Shown here one piece after another: positions 10,991 to 23,500 of a stretch of 64,000 nucleotides of DNA; position 1 is the first letter of the stretch, and each line of letters opens with the position of its first letter. Source of the DNA: Trichostrongylus colubriformis (lineage: Eukaryota; Nematoda; Chromadorea; Rhabditida; Trichostrongylidae); the NCBI GenBank assembly GCA_963978905.1, contig OZ022256.1:33443426-33507425 (forward strand), read 5' to 3'. The notes under the pieces were generated by a model. It searched no databases. It had not been told where the DNA came from and saw only the letters and a program-made list of their open reading frames with translations. Position numbers and translations under genes: made by a program.

Positions 10991-12124
10991 TTGTTGGGTA
11001 CAGGGGCCTCAGTGAAATTGATAACGACTTACAGAGGCTGATAAAAACCGTTAGGAATTGGATGAAATCAAACCCTTACATCGCTTGATGCTACTATGCG
11101 ACCGCTTTAGCAAAAGCTTCTGATGCTCTCTGCCATTGGATGAACATATTTTGTTTATGTTCTGATATCACGAGCCGATGTATCGACCGCTGAATTGCCT
11201 AGCGTTCCAGAAAATGGTGCATTTCTCTTGATACTGCGATCTACATTGATAACCATGATGTAACCTATATTTGTGATAACAAAGCAAACCTTCCGCTCTG
11301 AATCATTTCTAATGCGGTACTGGCAGCAACACTGAGTATCGACCGCTAAACTGCGTAAAATACCAAATAGTGAAGCATGTTTACGAAAACGATATACGTC
11401 GATAATTGGAATTTGGATGTACTATCGATGTGTAGGAATTAGATGCTCAGCAAATGAACAAATTGTTACCAATCGATGCAACCGAATATAAAACTATTGA
11501 TGTCTAAACTATTCAGACTCCCAATGATGACCTAAACCAGCTGGCTCGCGCACACTACTGCGCGTGATTCGTGCCCATGACGTGTAAAACGGGTTCGATG
11601 CAAAGCGACTGAAGTATGATTACACCAATGTGCTTTTTATCCATCTTCTCTGCTTTTATCCAAACATCTATGCTTTTATCCAAATAAATAAATCAGCTGA
11701 AAGCTGAGGAAAGAAGTTTCTACTTAACTCCATACACAATTTGGTCATGCCGATCAAACCCATTTTGCACAGCATCTCCATGAATCGCGCGCAGTAGTGT
11801 GCGCCAGCCAGCTGGTTGTTAGATATTCCTCGCAGAACTACGAAGCACATACAATTCAAGTCGTTTTTTCCCTCACCCTTCCCCCGCCCCTGGGAGCGCT
11901 ATTGTGATATTTTGGGTTTTTAGAGAATTATGCGATCTTGCCTCCACCCTGGTAACTATAGATGCAAGTGCTCCTGAACAGGATTAGGTGTAGTAGAAAA
12001 AATTAGCCTGACTGTGTGACTGGCGGTGAACTTGCAGTCTGTATTCTGCTAATGAGGGACAAGTCTCACAACGTCTCATCTTCATGGTAGTATATTTACC
12101 GCTTTTGTATTGAAGGACGAGAAT
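10991..12124. other. Intergenic upstream of the SLC46-like gene
   Basis: No gene seen. It includes decayed tail units of the tandem array and an inverted repeat at 11537-11815. The region just upstream of 12125 should hold the promoter or a trans-splice site of the transporter gene, but I cannot pick one out. Confidence 0.45.
11537..11815. repeat. Inverted repeat, 34-bp arms
   Basis: 11537-11570 (CCAGCTGGCTCGCGCACACT...) is reverse-complemented at 11782-11815 with very few mismatches. The ~210 bp between arms is AT-rich. It is probably a small foldback or MITE. Confidence 0.7.
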
Positions 12125-15100
12125 ATGCTCACGAAAGCCATTGGATTCTTCCGGAAATACATCAGAATGGAAATTCCATTGTTTTTGTATATGCTGACCA
12201 GTTTCCTGAAATATCCGGTCTTCCAAAACCTGATTTATGAAAAGGCTTGCCTTGCACGATATGCTCAGGTTTGTCTTTTATTGCTGCACATAAATGTGGA
12301 TATAGACTATTGCACGCACCGGAGGCCGGCCGTGATTGCGTACCGGCTTGAAGACAGCTGGCTTTTTTCGGCAACACGCTTCCCGCCGCGAGGTCAGACA
12401 CCAGACAGACCAGAGTACGCGACGCCAAAGCTCCTTCCCTGAAAAGGCTCAGGCAAATCCGAGAGACCCAGGCGGCGAAGGACGGCATAGACGCAGGTTC
12501 CGCAATCACGGCCGGCCGCCGGTGCGTGCAATAGTCTACATTATAAATGTGTCGTCTGTCTTCGCAGTACCTTGGTACTGTCCTTTTTTTACAGAAAATC
12601 TTACAACTAACCGGGCTCCAAAGGATATGTTTTCCGAAAACATGAAGCACCGCTACATAGAGAACGAACGGGGTCCCACGAAAATGCTGGGTCGCAGCCA
12701 CCGCGCAACGCCCCGGCAAATGATAGCCTGTCTCACTACCATTGCGCTCCAGTTGGAGTAACCTTATTGTCAGTGGCATTTTCCTTGTACACTGAGGGTG
12801 AGCGCATCGTACTACGGCAAGCTTTTTTAGGAGACAATTATGGCTGGTATTTTCGGCGTGGGGAACTTGTCCAGCCATGTGGATCAGACAACCTGAAAAT
12901 GTGGAGCTTCAGGAGATTGCGTGTTCATCCATCTGGTGTGAAACCATGCTGTGAGGCAAAATAGAAAAGGAATCAGATATCTCAAGACGTTAAAGTGACA
13001 GAAAGGCTAACTTCATTGAAGCGCAGTGGCAAAATGCCAGCCATCACCCACGATCGCGCCGCACGGTGGCCGTGACACACCGCAGCACGCGCAGTATGGG
13101 CGCGCCGGTGAGTTCTTCCCTCCCCCCTCTGAACAGCAGTATCACATCACCAGACACTAAAAGTCATAAACATATATGCTAAACTGAAGCTGGGTGTAAG
13201 AAATCTCCATTGTGTTGGTAGTGTGTCGTGTCGTCATAGTGTCGAAATGCGTAGTACCCGCGAAAAGCGATCGCACTCTGAAACGAAAATTCTAAAATCA
13301 TTCTTTCAATACGCGCTATTTTTCGGACGATATTTGTTGCATATGTGCTGGTGGCTTCGTAGCCAGCAATTTAAATAACAAAAAATACCAAAGCTTCATA
13401 GCTGATATCGAGAGCAGTGGTAGTGCCGTTAAGAAAGAAAAATGCGCGGCGTGGTGGGAGCGAGCTAGGAGCGCTATGTTAGTTGGGTGCTCAAGCCTGA
13501 AACAATAGACGTATAAAGGCAACGAGAGGGGTAAGGAGATAGTGAGCACCGGGAAAGCATGTTTTCTGTAAACCATCTACCTCAGAAGAGAAGAGAATGC
13601 TTAACGAAACTCGCGTTGAAAAAAGTGCGGCTTGAGGTCTTGTCACGATCGCGCGCATGGCATGTCGTTCTGCAGTTCGTCACCCGGGTGAGTTGCCGAC
13701 AAGGGAGGACAGAGTTTGCGACCGACTGCTGTGGCCTCTCGCACGTCTGCAGTCTTCCCCCGGCCAGTGACGCAGAAGCGCGAATGAGAAGAGGGCGGGG
13801 TTTGGGGTACTATTTCTCGAGGTTTTCGCACTCCTACTTCGTTCTTTCTCTACTGTTACACTGTTGAGCAGCGGATAACCTCTCTGACTCACGGTTAGTG
13901 AGGTCACTAGGTCACGCGGTGGCCAAGCCCCTTCGCGCGTGCTGGATTGCACACGTAAAAATAAAAGCAAAGCCCTGGTTTAGCGAAATAGGCGAAATAG
14001 CAGAACACGGAAAGCCCGGAAATAATGGCCGTTTTGATCGATGAAGTGGGGGAGCCTTTGCTTTGCATTATGCTAGAGCAGCCGGCCTAGAGGTTACTCA
14101 GACAGTTTGCGAAGCATCAATGTGCGCGACGAGCGGCGTCAGGCCGAGGTCAAAATCCGTGTGTCCCACACCCTGAGCACCCCTACTTTCATATTCCACA
14201 ATTTCACAATCTGACCAAATTTACCTCTCCTAGTTTCTTAGGGGATCCAGCAATTGCGAAGCCTATAACTCGCACCTATGCGTCGCAAGGCGGTGAATTT
14301 TCCTGTCATAATGACATACAGATTTGGTGAAGGTAAGTGCATTACGGCTTGCGTGCCGCACCTCCACATTCTGCAAGAAACAGGTGTGGATGTGGTGCAG
14401 AAGGATTATGCAATAAACCACGTTGATACTGTAGGGCAAGCTATTAAATCGGGCAAAGGTAGCAACTAATATTTCCGCATGGTCTCCGTTGATCGCCTCG
14501 GAGATTGTTTGTAAAATCCACCAAAAGGAATTTCGCACGCTCTCTCTCTCTGCAGCTACAATCAACACATGAATGGCAAAAATAGATGTGCTCTCAAAAG
14601 AACTGAAGAGGATGAAGAAGGAATCAGTAAACGCGTGCAAATCGCCGAGGTATTACCACTGGCTACAGTGATATAAACGTATGTGAATTTGAAATTTCAC
14701 TGTGCATGGTGAGCTTTCTGATGACAAGGTGTCTCATCGGCTCGCCCTGCATCACCGTTTGTGGGGAAATGTGAAGGCAACGTAATCACCTTCTTACAGC
14801 TTCTCTTAAATCTTCTTACTTCTCTGATCGCTAGCCTCTGTACTTTTCAGGACGAAAGGTTATGCTCAAATGTGACGGCTTATTACAACGATAAGGCAGT
14901 ACAGGCAGATGCAAATTATTTCTACTTCCTCTCTTCCCTTGTGCTCACCGTTCCTTCGCTTTTTTCGACACTGGCTTTAGGAGCAGGTATAGCTAATTTT
15001 TTATTCCTTTCTCATTATAATACTCTTGTCTTGATGTAATTTTCGTTTTGCGTAACAATGTTTTTTTTACTTCGCAAACCATTTTTCTCCGTGTTATATT

Positions 15101-18100
15101 TGCTTTAAACGATCTTGTCTTATTCGCTTTTTTCTCGGATTTACTCGGCGAAACCAGTTGCGAAGGCACTACAGCAGCGTTGCTCACTTCTACGAAGACA
15201 AGTGCAAAATAGGATTGCACGACATCTTGAACTCCGTATCCAGCTCAATACTGATAACAGCTAAGGCAGATGTCATACTTCGCACTTGCAGTTTTGCGAT
15301 TTCTGGGTTTTGTGACCAGGCTTGGGCCTCCTTCGAGGAATACAGGGGGTGCCAAAAAAAGTAATTTGTCTCCTCCACTTTCACCCCACTTTAGTCGAAC
15401 TACAGCAAATTCTGTTGAGGTATTTTCATCCCCAGATCCAAGAGCAGGCTTCACTCTATCACTATACTCCGTGGTAGCCTTCTGCACGGGCAGGAATGGG
15501 AGCGAGGAAAGAGTAAACAAGGTGTGTCACCTCATTTGGACAAAATCCGAAATTTCGTCGCTCTCGTTCACAACCTTGCTGAGGTCCGTTCACTCTGGGT
15601 ACCTAGGGGGATTCATACTGGGTGGTGTTTTTTGACATTCCGTTTTTTCCGGGTTCCCAGCGCCCTTCGTTTCCAAGAGCCAAAACGTGCCCTTACCACT
15701 GAAACCCCTCCGGAGGCGGATTTGGGCATGAAAATGAGACTTCGGATCATAGCAGCCTTGTTCAAGCAGCAGGGGCTCCGTGACTTCCATGAACCGAAGG
15801 GCCGATCCTCAGGAAGCTTCCCACAAAAGACCTACCACGGAGCTTGGCTTCACTGTTTCAAGATCTTGATACTGTAGGTACTCCAAGCCCGACAGCGCCG
15901 AATGGAAGTTCTATGTTTTTGTAAAGGTGAACGTGGGGAGCCACAGCTTGTTTCTGCTTTTAGAGGAACATTTCGGGAATATTTTGCCCCAATACTTTTA
16001 TCTCTTTCGTTTCCCTATGTTTTGTATAATTGGCAGATGTGAGCCGTGGGCAAAATCACTTTTTTGGCACCCCCTGTATTCATATTTTGGGAAGGAAAGT
16101 GGTGTAGTATCATAGTCAGAATTGGAAGGGAGTCTCCTATTCGAAAGTTTCATCGACAAACCGACGACACCCACTCAGCTTAGCAAAATCCTTGTCCGTC
16201 GAGGGAAGTTTGGATCAGTCCTCCGGTTGGACGATGTCTGAAAATGGTCGTAACTGTCTGATGTACTAGGTGGTAGGAATGGTACTATTATTACTGACGA
16301 CCTTTTAGAAGGAAGGGCTCACGCATGCGCACAGACAGCCGTACAGACATTCAAGGTGGCGTGCAAGTGTTCCGACCAGTAATCATCGGAACACTTGCAA
16401 CATACCCCGGGCGTCCCACCGGGGAATGTCTCCGGAGAGGAAGAGGTAGTTCTTGTTTGAATCTTCTCAGGTCGTAACGAACCCCTTCCCTGAGGGGGGG
16501 GGTCGTATTTTTCGAAAATTTTTCTTGACAGTGCCCGCCACTCATCGACTAGTGTGATCGAAATTTAGGTTGGCATTGATAGCTTCTTCAAATTTAGGTA
16601 GTAGGCCTTTTTGTGAGCATTGATGAACATCACCTTTTCGACTTGCTCGCTGAGATGTCTTTTGTTGTCTAGTAGGAGTAGGAGTAGTGATTTATTTTGA
16701 TGATATGATTATATGAACTAAGTGAAACAACAAGCAGCAATTAAGTGAAACAATGAATGGGAGAATAATGCAAAGGGTAAGAAGAAAGGTGGTCGTTGTA
16801 AAAAAAAAACCGGTGAACTCACACTCGAAGTCTTGGCAAGGTGTCGTGTGTGCAACTCATGCAACCTAACGAACTGTAAGCGTTACGGTAGATCTTATTC
16901 CAAGATATCTTTAAACCTGTGTTAACGTACCGTACAAGTGCTACATAATGCCCTCATTCTGATTTTCGCTCTTCGTGATATGTTCTCCATTTCAGCATCG
17001 GACTCATGGAGCATAAAAGTGCCGCTTTTGATACCATTTTTTGGTCTTATCTTGTGCACGACAAACTACATCATACAGACAACGTACATGAATACCTCCA
17101 TCTACATGTTGCTGATTAGCGACGCACTTTTCGGTGTCTGCGGTGGATACGTGTCCATTATATGTAATTTTTTCACATTCGGCGAACTTTCATTTAGGGT
17201 TGCCATCCTACCTCGAATGTCTGAATGAGTAAGTGAATAACACATTTCTTTTAGCCACAACTCTTAGTTATGGTGTCAAGACGACCTCTGCCTCTCGCAG
17301 AAGTGTTAAAATAGCTGGCGTTGAAGGTGCGATTGGACTCGGAGGGACCGTTGGATATGCTCTGTCAGGAACGATAAGAGAGTAAGAATCCTCTATCAGT
17401 TCTTGGCTTGATTTGCGTCCAAATCAGGATGTCGTCGGCCATTGCTGTTGAAGTCATAGGTGGAGTTCCTAATGCGTGGACATAGTATTGATTTTACTTA
17501 TGACTTTATTCGACTGAATTTCTCTCACAGCAAGAAGTCACTCATTTTGCACCCAGTAGAACTTGCATGCTTCCGTGGTTAAATCAGCCATAGAAGTTGG
17601 AAACCTAAGTTCATTGCTCCAAATGTAATCATCTATCACTCTAAGTGTGACACTTGATGTCTGCTATTTCGCCAGAGATTGTGCGTCTAATGCCGATATT
17701 CTCCTCAAACATCTTGAGCATTTAAAGCTGGACATTCATCATAGGGGAAACTGAAGGTTAACACTTCCTGAATTTGCGAAAGTTTGATGGACTTATGGCT
17801 AGCAGTGGCTGCGTCTGAAGGATTACCACCAACCAAGTGATGATCAACACAGTATCACCACAAATTTGCAATACACATCATCCCTCAATTTTGGTGACTT
17901 CTCCCTTCATTAAGAACATCTCCGTTTGGAATCTCCACCTTAGCCATGACTTTGAAGATTTCAGAGCGCTCGGATATTCATATACATTCTTGGTGTTGCT
18001 GATCTTACAAACGACTGCCTTCTTTTATATAATGGTTTGTGCAGAGGACTCCACTGTCTCCGATGATGTCCTTCAAGAAAGCAGGAGTGGTAAACACTCA

Positions 18101-19197
18101 TAGCACATTCGTTTTCTTCTGCTTTTCGTTTTTTTTTTACAGATAGGTATATTTGGCAGGTATAGCAACATGCCTTACAGGAGCTTCTAGCAACTGTTCA
18201 CCAAGCTTTGCAGGGTTGCTGTCGAGAATATTCTGGAAGTCTGTCCAAGCACTAGCGGAGTACCGAAATGTTCTTACAGCTGACCGCAAATACAGGCTTC
18301 TGCTTGGAATCAATTTGTTGGCTTTTGGAGTGGAGCTTCTTATATTTGCAGGTGAGCTATTTGGAGTACCGAAGCTTTAAGGATCTCTACTTTTTTAGGT
18401 ATGATGGACATACAGTTTTCCTATTTACGATTCAAACTGGGATGGGGAGATAAGCAGTATGGATGGTTTAGCGGGCTACAGTATGGTGTAACAACTGCCA
18501 CAGTAAATTCCTTTTGCTGATAGTCTTTCAAAAATTGGCGGACTGTAATCATAACCCATCGTGCTTCACAGATAATGGTAGCATATCCAATGCTGTATAT
18601 CAGAGGATTAACTGACGGCACTCTCGGATGTCTTGGTTTGATTGCAAAGATTATATCGCTGGTCATGCTTGCTTTTGTAGCGAACACAAGCATGGCTTAT
18701 TCAGTAATCGGTACTTTCTCGCTTTGCTTCAAATTCCGCTACATTTTCAAGCCTTTTCCAGTCTTCACATCCTTGAACCGCTTTGTCTCGACTGGATTCC
18801 GCTCTTTCATTTCCAGTATTATAGAAACTAGTGAGCAAGGTAAATTGGTTGTATGGTTGCGCTTTTTACATATGATAACTAGAGCAAATTTTCTATACTC
18901 ACAGGGAGGATGTTCTCTGTGATCGCTTTGCTGGAAGGCACAACAGGAATTCTGGCAAGCACAATTTTCAATAATGTATATCCGAAAACACTACATTTTT
19001 TCCCTGGGTTGCTGTATCTTGCAAGTGCCGTGTTTCTGTTGATCCCTCTTCTGATTCTTGGGTACGTGAATACCTCTGCATTGTTATTATATCCTCGAGC
19101 AGCACTTTGCAGCATCTCTGATCGTCGTGTGAGGAGAACAAATCGGCTGAACGATGGCAATGTGCCAGGATGTGCAGAAGACGTCTCAGACGAATAG
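12125..19197 (+). CDS. SLC46-like (PCFT-type) major facilitator, ten exons
   Basis: Exons in phase: 12125-12268, 14851-14986, 16996-17163, 17255-17381, 17965-18089, 18160-18351, 18399-18487, 18572-18710, 18762-18839, 18905-19197 (stop TAG). All junctions are GT-AG and frames join without a stop, giving 496 residues, close to the usual SLC46 length. Family marks are the N-terminal EIPLFLYM...YEKACL block, a cysteine-bearing loop with an N-glycosylation site (SNVT), an SDSW loop after TM2, a TADRKYR loop before TM7, and EQGRMFSVIALLEG before the last helices. Alternating hydrophobic segments fit twelve membrane helices. SLC46 proteins carry folates or related solutes across plasma or lysosomal membranes; the substrate here is unknown. 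Exon 6 could instead begin at 18181 or 18214 (same phase). A 51-bp in-frame intron may lie at about 19060-19110. An additional 5' exon cannot be excluded. Confidence 0.9.
12303..12536. mobile_element. TA-flanked MITE in intron 1 of the transporter gene
   Basis: GACTATTGCACGCACCGG at the left is repeated in reverse at the right, and the arms continue through GGCCGGCCGTGATTGCG. TA flanks both ends. The interior has the AAGCTCCTTCCCTGAAAAGG module shared with the 5164-5340 element. It starts only 34 bp after the exon 1 donor. A 717-nt open frame on the opposite strand (12162-12878) crosses it and exon 1 and is not a gene. Confidence 0.82.
12537..14850. other. Rest of intron 1 of the transporter gene
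   Basis: About 2.3 kb of intron. It has a GC-rich patch at 13020-13110 and 13640-13810. I recognise no nested gene. The 125-codon minus-strand frame at 14263-14640 shows no domain. Confidence 0.5.
15343..16076 (+). mobile_element. TA-flanked MITE, copy B, in intron 2
   Basis: The ends CAGGGGGTGCCAAAAA / TTTTTGGCACCCCCTG are flanked by TA (15341-15342, 16077-16078). Copy B is 734 bp and lies in the opposite orientation to copy A, with high identity across the length by eye. It lies wholly inside the intron between 14986 and 16996, so splicing need not be disturbed. An open frame at 15524-15877 corresponds to the frame in copy A. Confidence 0.88.
16363..16398. repeat. Perfect 13-bp hairpin in intron 2
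   Basis: GCAAGTGTTCCGA (16363-16375) pairs with TCGGAACACTTGC (16386-16398) across a 10-base loop. A related TGCAAGTGTTCCG word occurs in the palindromic element at ~42833. Confidence 0.7.
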
Positions 19198-19402
19198 ACG
19201 TGCAATTAGGTTGTGAGTTGACGGAAATACCAATGGATAAAGAAAGATTTTGTTAGGCTTCATTCGTACGTCAAGACTGACTACATGGCAAACTTCGATT
19301 TAACTGAAGTGGCTTCTTCGGTTGAACACATCCATGAAATTTTTACAAGCATAGCTTGTAGAAAAGATGTCGCATACGAGCACAGAAATTGTAATTTCTT
19401 CG

Positions 19403-19408
19403 AATAAA
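19403..19408 (+). promoter_or_regulatory. Poly(A) signal of the transporter gene
   Basis: AATAAA lies about 205 bp after the TAG stop at 19195-19197. It is the first canonical signal downstream. Confidence 0.6.
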
Positions 19409-20526
19409 TGCTCATAACTCGCTTTTGGTACACTTAACTCAAAGCTCAAATCTTGACAGTATCATAGTCAGAAGAAGTCAGAAGCAGTATTTCGGTTCAT
19501 TACGCTGTGCCTCTCTGACGCTGGAAACTAGAACCCAGAGCCATGTGGGCCTCCGTATGAATCAGTTCTAAACGGTTCAAGTTGGTTTCCATGGTTCAAG
19601 TTGCAATAATCTTAGTGTGCATTAGCACCTCAGTGGCCTTTCCAGGATCCCATATCTGAGGCCAGTATGGGGGGGGGGGGGTACAAATTTCTGTCTCTTA
19701 TGAAAATCAGATAGGTAGGTTGTAAATTCGTATCTTCGCGGCTCGCTCTTATAAAAACTAGGAAGAGGCAAACTACAGAAGTGGACAAACTGACAAAATT
19801 GCAAAAACATGGCAAGTAGATTTCTAAATGTGCTTTTCGACACCTCCACAATTACCTTGCGAGCGGCAATTACTCGTGCCATGGCATCAACTTTGATGTG
19901 TCTTGTCACACAAGTTTCCGGAAGTGGTACTCTTGTCTAAAATCTGAGAAAAATAACACAACCAAGTTCCTCGCATCCCTGTAGACGCAAAGATCCGAGG
20001 GTATCATGGTCTGGCTATGTAGTTCGCACTATAGGGCCAAACCGCGCTCGTCGTAAGAAGGGGCCTTCTTGACGTGATTGGTAGCCACCCACGTTGAGAT
20101 CCTGTCCACGTTCTGTTTACGGAGAGCTCGAAATATGTCCCTGAGTGAACAATTACATGGTAATTTCATCAAAAGCTGTTCCATTGATTAACACATCTTT
20201 CCCTGTGCATATTTTGGGAACAAACAAAGTTCAAAACCGCTCTCAAACCTATGTGACTGCCCAATACCCATCAATTCACCGGCAGTACCACGAAAATGAC
20301 TGTTATTGAGGATTTATGTACAAAATACAGGATATTCAAAGAAAATGTTCATATGGAATTGTGGAAAATTCACCACAACCATTGACCAGAACTCTGTTGC
20401 TCATTTGCTGACGGTTGTTGAGACGTTTGCGCCTGACCATAAGGGGGTAAACTCATTGGTCGGTTCAAGTCCGTCGGAGTGCTCATGCCAAAAGGATCGG
20501 AACGGTTGTGAGGAGATCTGGAACAT
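19409..20526. other. Intergenic between two convergent genes
   Basis: The transporter (+) and the zinc-finger gene (-) converge here. A 13-base G tract is at 19669-19681. I see no gene or RNA gene. Confidence 0.55.
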
Positions 20527-23500
20527 TTAGAAGTAAGGAATGTGCTCTAGTGAATAAATGAAAGCGAAATGTGATATTCTGGTGACCATGACGAAAGCTA
20601 ATAAAAAGCGGGAAGCGAACCTTGGTACAGGGACTGGTGTGACCAACGATGGTGTACTGGTAATACAGTTAAGGTTATTTTTTTCTATTAACGGTGAATC
20701 CACATTTCCCAGGTGGACATTCATCAACGACATTGATCCAGGAGACATGGATCCTGCAAGAGGCGGCGCAGCGGGATTCGTCACAGAGAAAGCACGAGGC
20801 AGTGGCGAAAAGTCAGCTATGGGTTGCGATGTTCCTGGTTGTTCAGAAATTGCTGGATTCAGCCGCTGAGTTTGCTGAGGAGAATAGTGCTCTTCATCCT
20901 GACAAAATATACGATTTATCATTATGGCTAAGTGCGAAACCGCGCAAAAATAGCGAAAAGTATAAACCTGGAATGTCTGCGATTCTGCCCACTGTGACAC
21001 AGATTCGTTAGCAGGGATCGGACGAAACATTGCTTCGGGAGGAGCGATTCGATCCGGCAGCTACAATAATTGGTTGCTAGGGTGTATTGTCAAGGAATCG
21101 AAATTAAAATCGAATTTTTTGGAGACAGGGTGATTTTCGCTTAACCGTAGGAAGCGTACCGAATTAAGCAACTCATACGGAAATGTAAAAAACAATTTGT
21201 TCTCAAAGACTACTTCTTCAAAGAAGAAATATTAACATAAGGTGATCTCGGGATCGCACAAATTGCTGTTGATCTAGTGAATGTCAATGAAAAAACGGTT
21301 CCCAGTTTGCGAAATTTCATGAGGAGGCAAGACAGGGACTGGTACTGGTTTCTTTATACAGTGATCTAACTTCAGCACCAGCCAAATACCTACTGTAACC
21401 CTTAAAAGAGTAAACTTTGGTGTTTTTCTCACTCATACACACTAGAATTAACGTCGAATAAGGCTAGCGAAAGTCTGTCGCATTGGAAATCACAGGACTT
21501 GACATCCTTGTGTTAAGAAGACCGTTATTGACATATGTAAGTACAAATAAGTAAATAAACCATCACCTGGCGGTCTTCACCTGAAAGTTAATTTCAGACT
21601 GAAACTAAATTGATATCACCCTTTTCTAATTCGGTTTCGGATTTATTGGCTGAGTTTTATTCTCTGCAGCCTTTTTTTTGTGATAACTCACTATTTGAGA
21701 CAAAACCAAGTATGCTTCATTATGAAAACAATGCATCCGGTTCTGATTTAGTGTGCACATCGAAAATGTTGGCTATTTAGCGGGTTGTGGATGACAGTTA
21801 GTGCAATGGAGAAAAATGAGGCCGCGTTCTCTGCGGTGCCAATAGCGTAGAGTGCCTGCGTTCCTTTGCATCTCCACCTATGCCACCCTGCCTTTTGCCT
21901 GCGTCGTCTCTGCACCTCCCCGAGCCACTCTGCCTGTGAACGCAGCCACGCTCTGCCAGCGCGGAGTATAACGCGGCCTTATGGAATAATGTGACTCTAG
22001 AATGAGCCGTGACACTCGGGTTTACATTTAGTGCTGATGTATTTGTCAGTCGTCATTTTTGCGCAGTCTTCTCTCACCTCATACAATCCTAAAGTCATTT
22101 ATCTGCACTATATGTACTAAGGAATATATTTTTACCTTAGCCTTAGCGGAGTTTCCCTCTCTCTCCGGAGTTTAATCAAAAAGCAGCGAACGACAAGCAC
22201 AGTGTGTTCTTCTTCTCACTCCAACATCAGCACCCTGCATTATTTCGAATGCATGCTTCGATGGATTGCCACTATGATTACATAGCGCAACCTATCAGAA
22301 TTGAAAATTTCATCGCGATCTTACTCTTCGTACTCCTGTATTATGCGAGTGCGCTCGTTCTTTATTTTGAATCATTGCAAAAGTTATTAATTGAAATTCG
22401 ATTTAAGGGGCTAATTTGAACACAATGGGGAAACCTAAAAATCGCTTTGTGTCTCACCTTAACGCCTCCTGCTACCACTTTCACCCAATCATTTGATCCT
22501 ACAGTAGCAACTAAATCCCGCATTAGACGAATACTGCTTGATGCCAGTGAGCGCTTCATGATACTTGGATGCAAAATTTCTTGTTGAGCCGGTCCATACA
22601 CTCGGACTCTGCTTGCGAAAAGGATGCACCTTAGAGACGAGTTATGTTTTTTATTGCGTGTTATGACAAATTCTTGATCAGTATAACAGCTATCGCACTC
22701 ATCTAAAGGCGACAAGACATCATTATGCTTGCGATTCCCAGCTCGCGGGGCATGGACTAGGTTTATTTCGGTGTCAAGTCCTGTGTGAAAAGTGTGAGAA
22801 CGCCACTTCTAAACTGAAGTTTACGCCTTCCAAGGTCACGTAGATGTTTGCCTGATGCTGAAGTTAGCTAACTGTCTCCTTAATCAACCGCCTCTCAGAG
22901 CTAGAACATGCGAAGCTTTTTTTGTCAAAGTGCAATGCCTAATGGGACACCTCCCAATCACTTACACACTCTGCTGAAGTTGAATTATGGTCATAGCGCC
23001 AGTGAATAGGGTTAAGCTAACGCGATCATCAGTAGTGCCAAATACGGTGGTTCGAGTGTTCTTTCATCTGGTGAACCCCACGTAAGTATGGATAAAGAAC
23101 ACTACACATTAAATAATTACATCAAGTCACCTGAGCAGTGAGGGCAGCCAATTGTTTAGCCCTTCGATAGCGACGCCTCTGCGATTTATTGACCATAGTT
23201 CCATTGTGATGCTTCAGGATATGCTCCTACGTCAAAATTCAATAATTTCTGGTTCAGCTTTCACCTTACGAAAAAATACCTTCAATTTGTCTCGACGACT
23301 GGAAGCATAGTCACAAGCATCACATTTGAACGGTTTGTCTTCAAGGTGAATCCGTTCATGTCGAACCAGATGCGATTTTTCTATGAAGCCTCGACCACAA
23401 ATCTAAAAGTCGCAATCTAAACAGTGTGTAAGATTGGCTTCCAGTAAGAAAAAACTAGCCTTGCACAAGTGCGCTCGCACAGCCATATGTGTTCTTAAGT

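Noticed and set aside
12162..12878. 238-codon open frame on the minus strand
   Set aside because: It runs antisense through exon 1 of the SLC46-like gene and a palindromic MITE. No domain is visible and its length is helped by the GC-rich inverted repeat.
14263..14640. 125-codon minus-strand frame in intron 1
   Set aside because: No recognisable domain and no splice or repeat context, so treated as chance.
20455..20490. tRNA-like GGTTCAAGTCC word
   Set aside because: No matching acceptor, D or anticodon stems could be folded around it.
22362..22715. 117-codon minus-strand frame as a further eor-1 exon
   Set aside because: An AG acceptor and GT donor bracket a short piece of it (about 22503-22460), but joining it to the exon ending at 23131 creates an in-frame stop. 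The exon at 21060 joins in phase instead.
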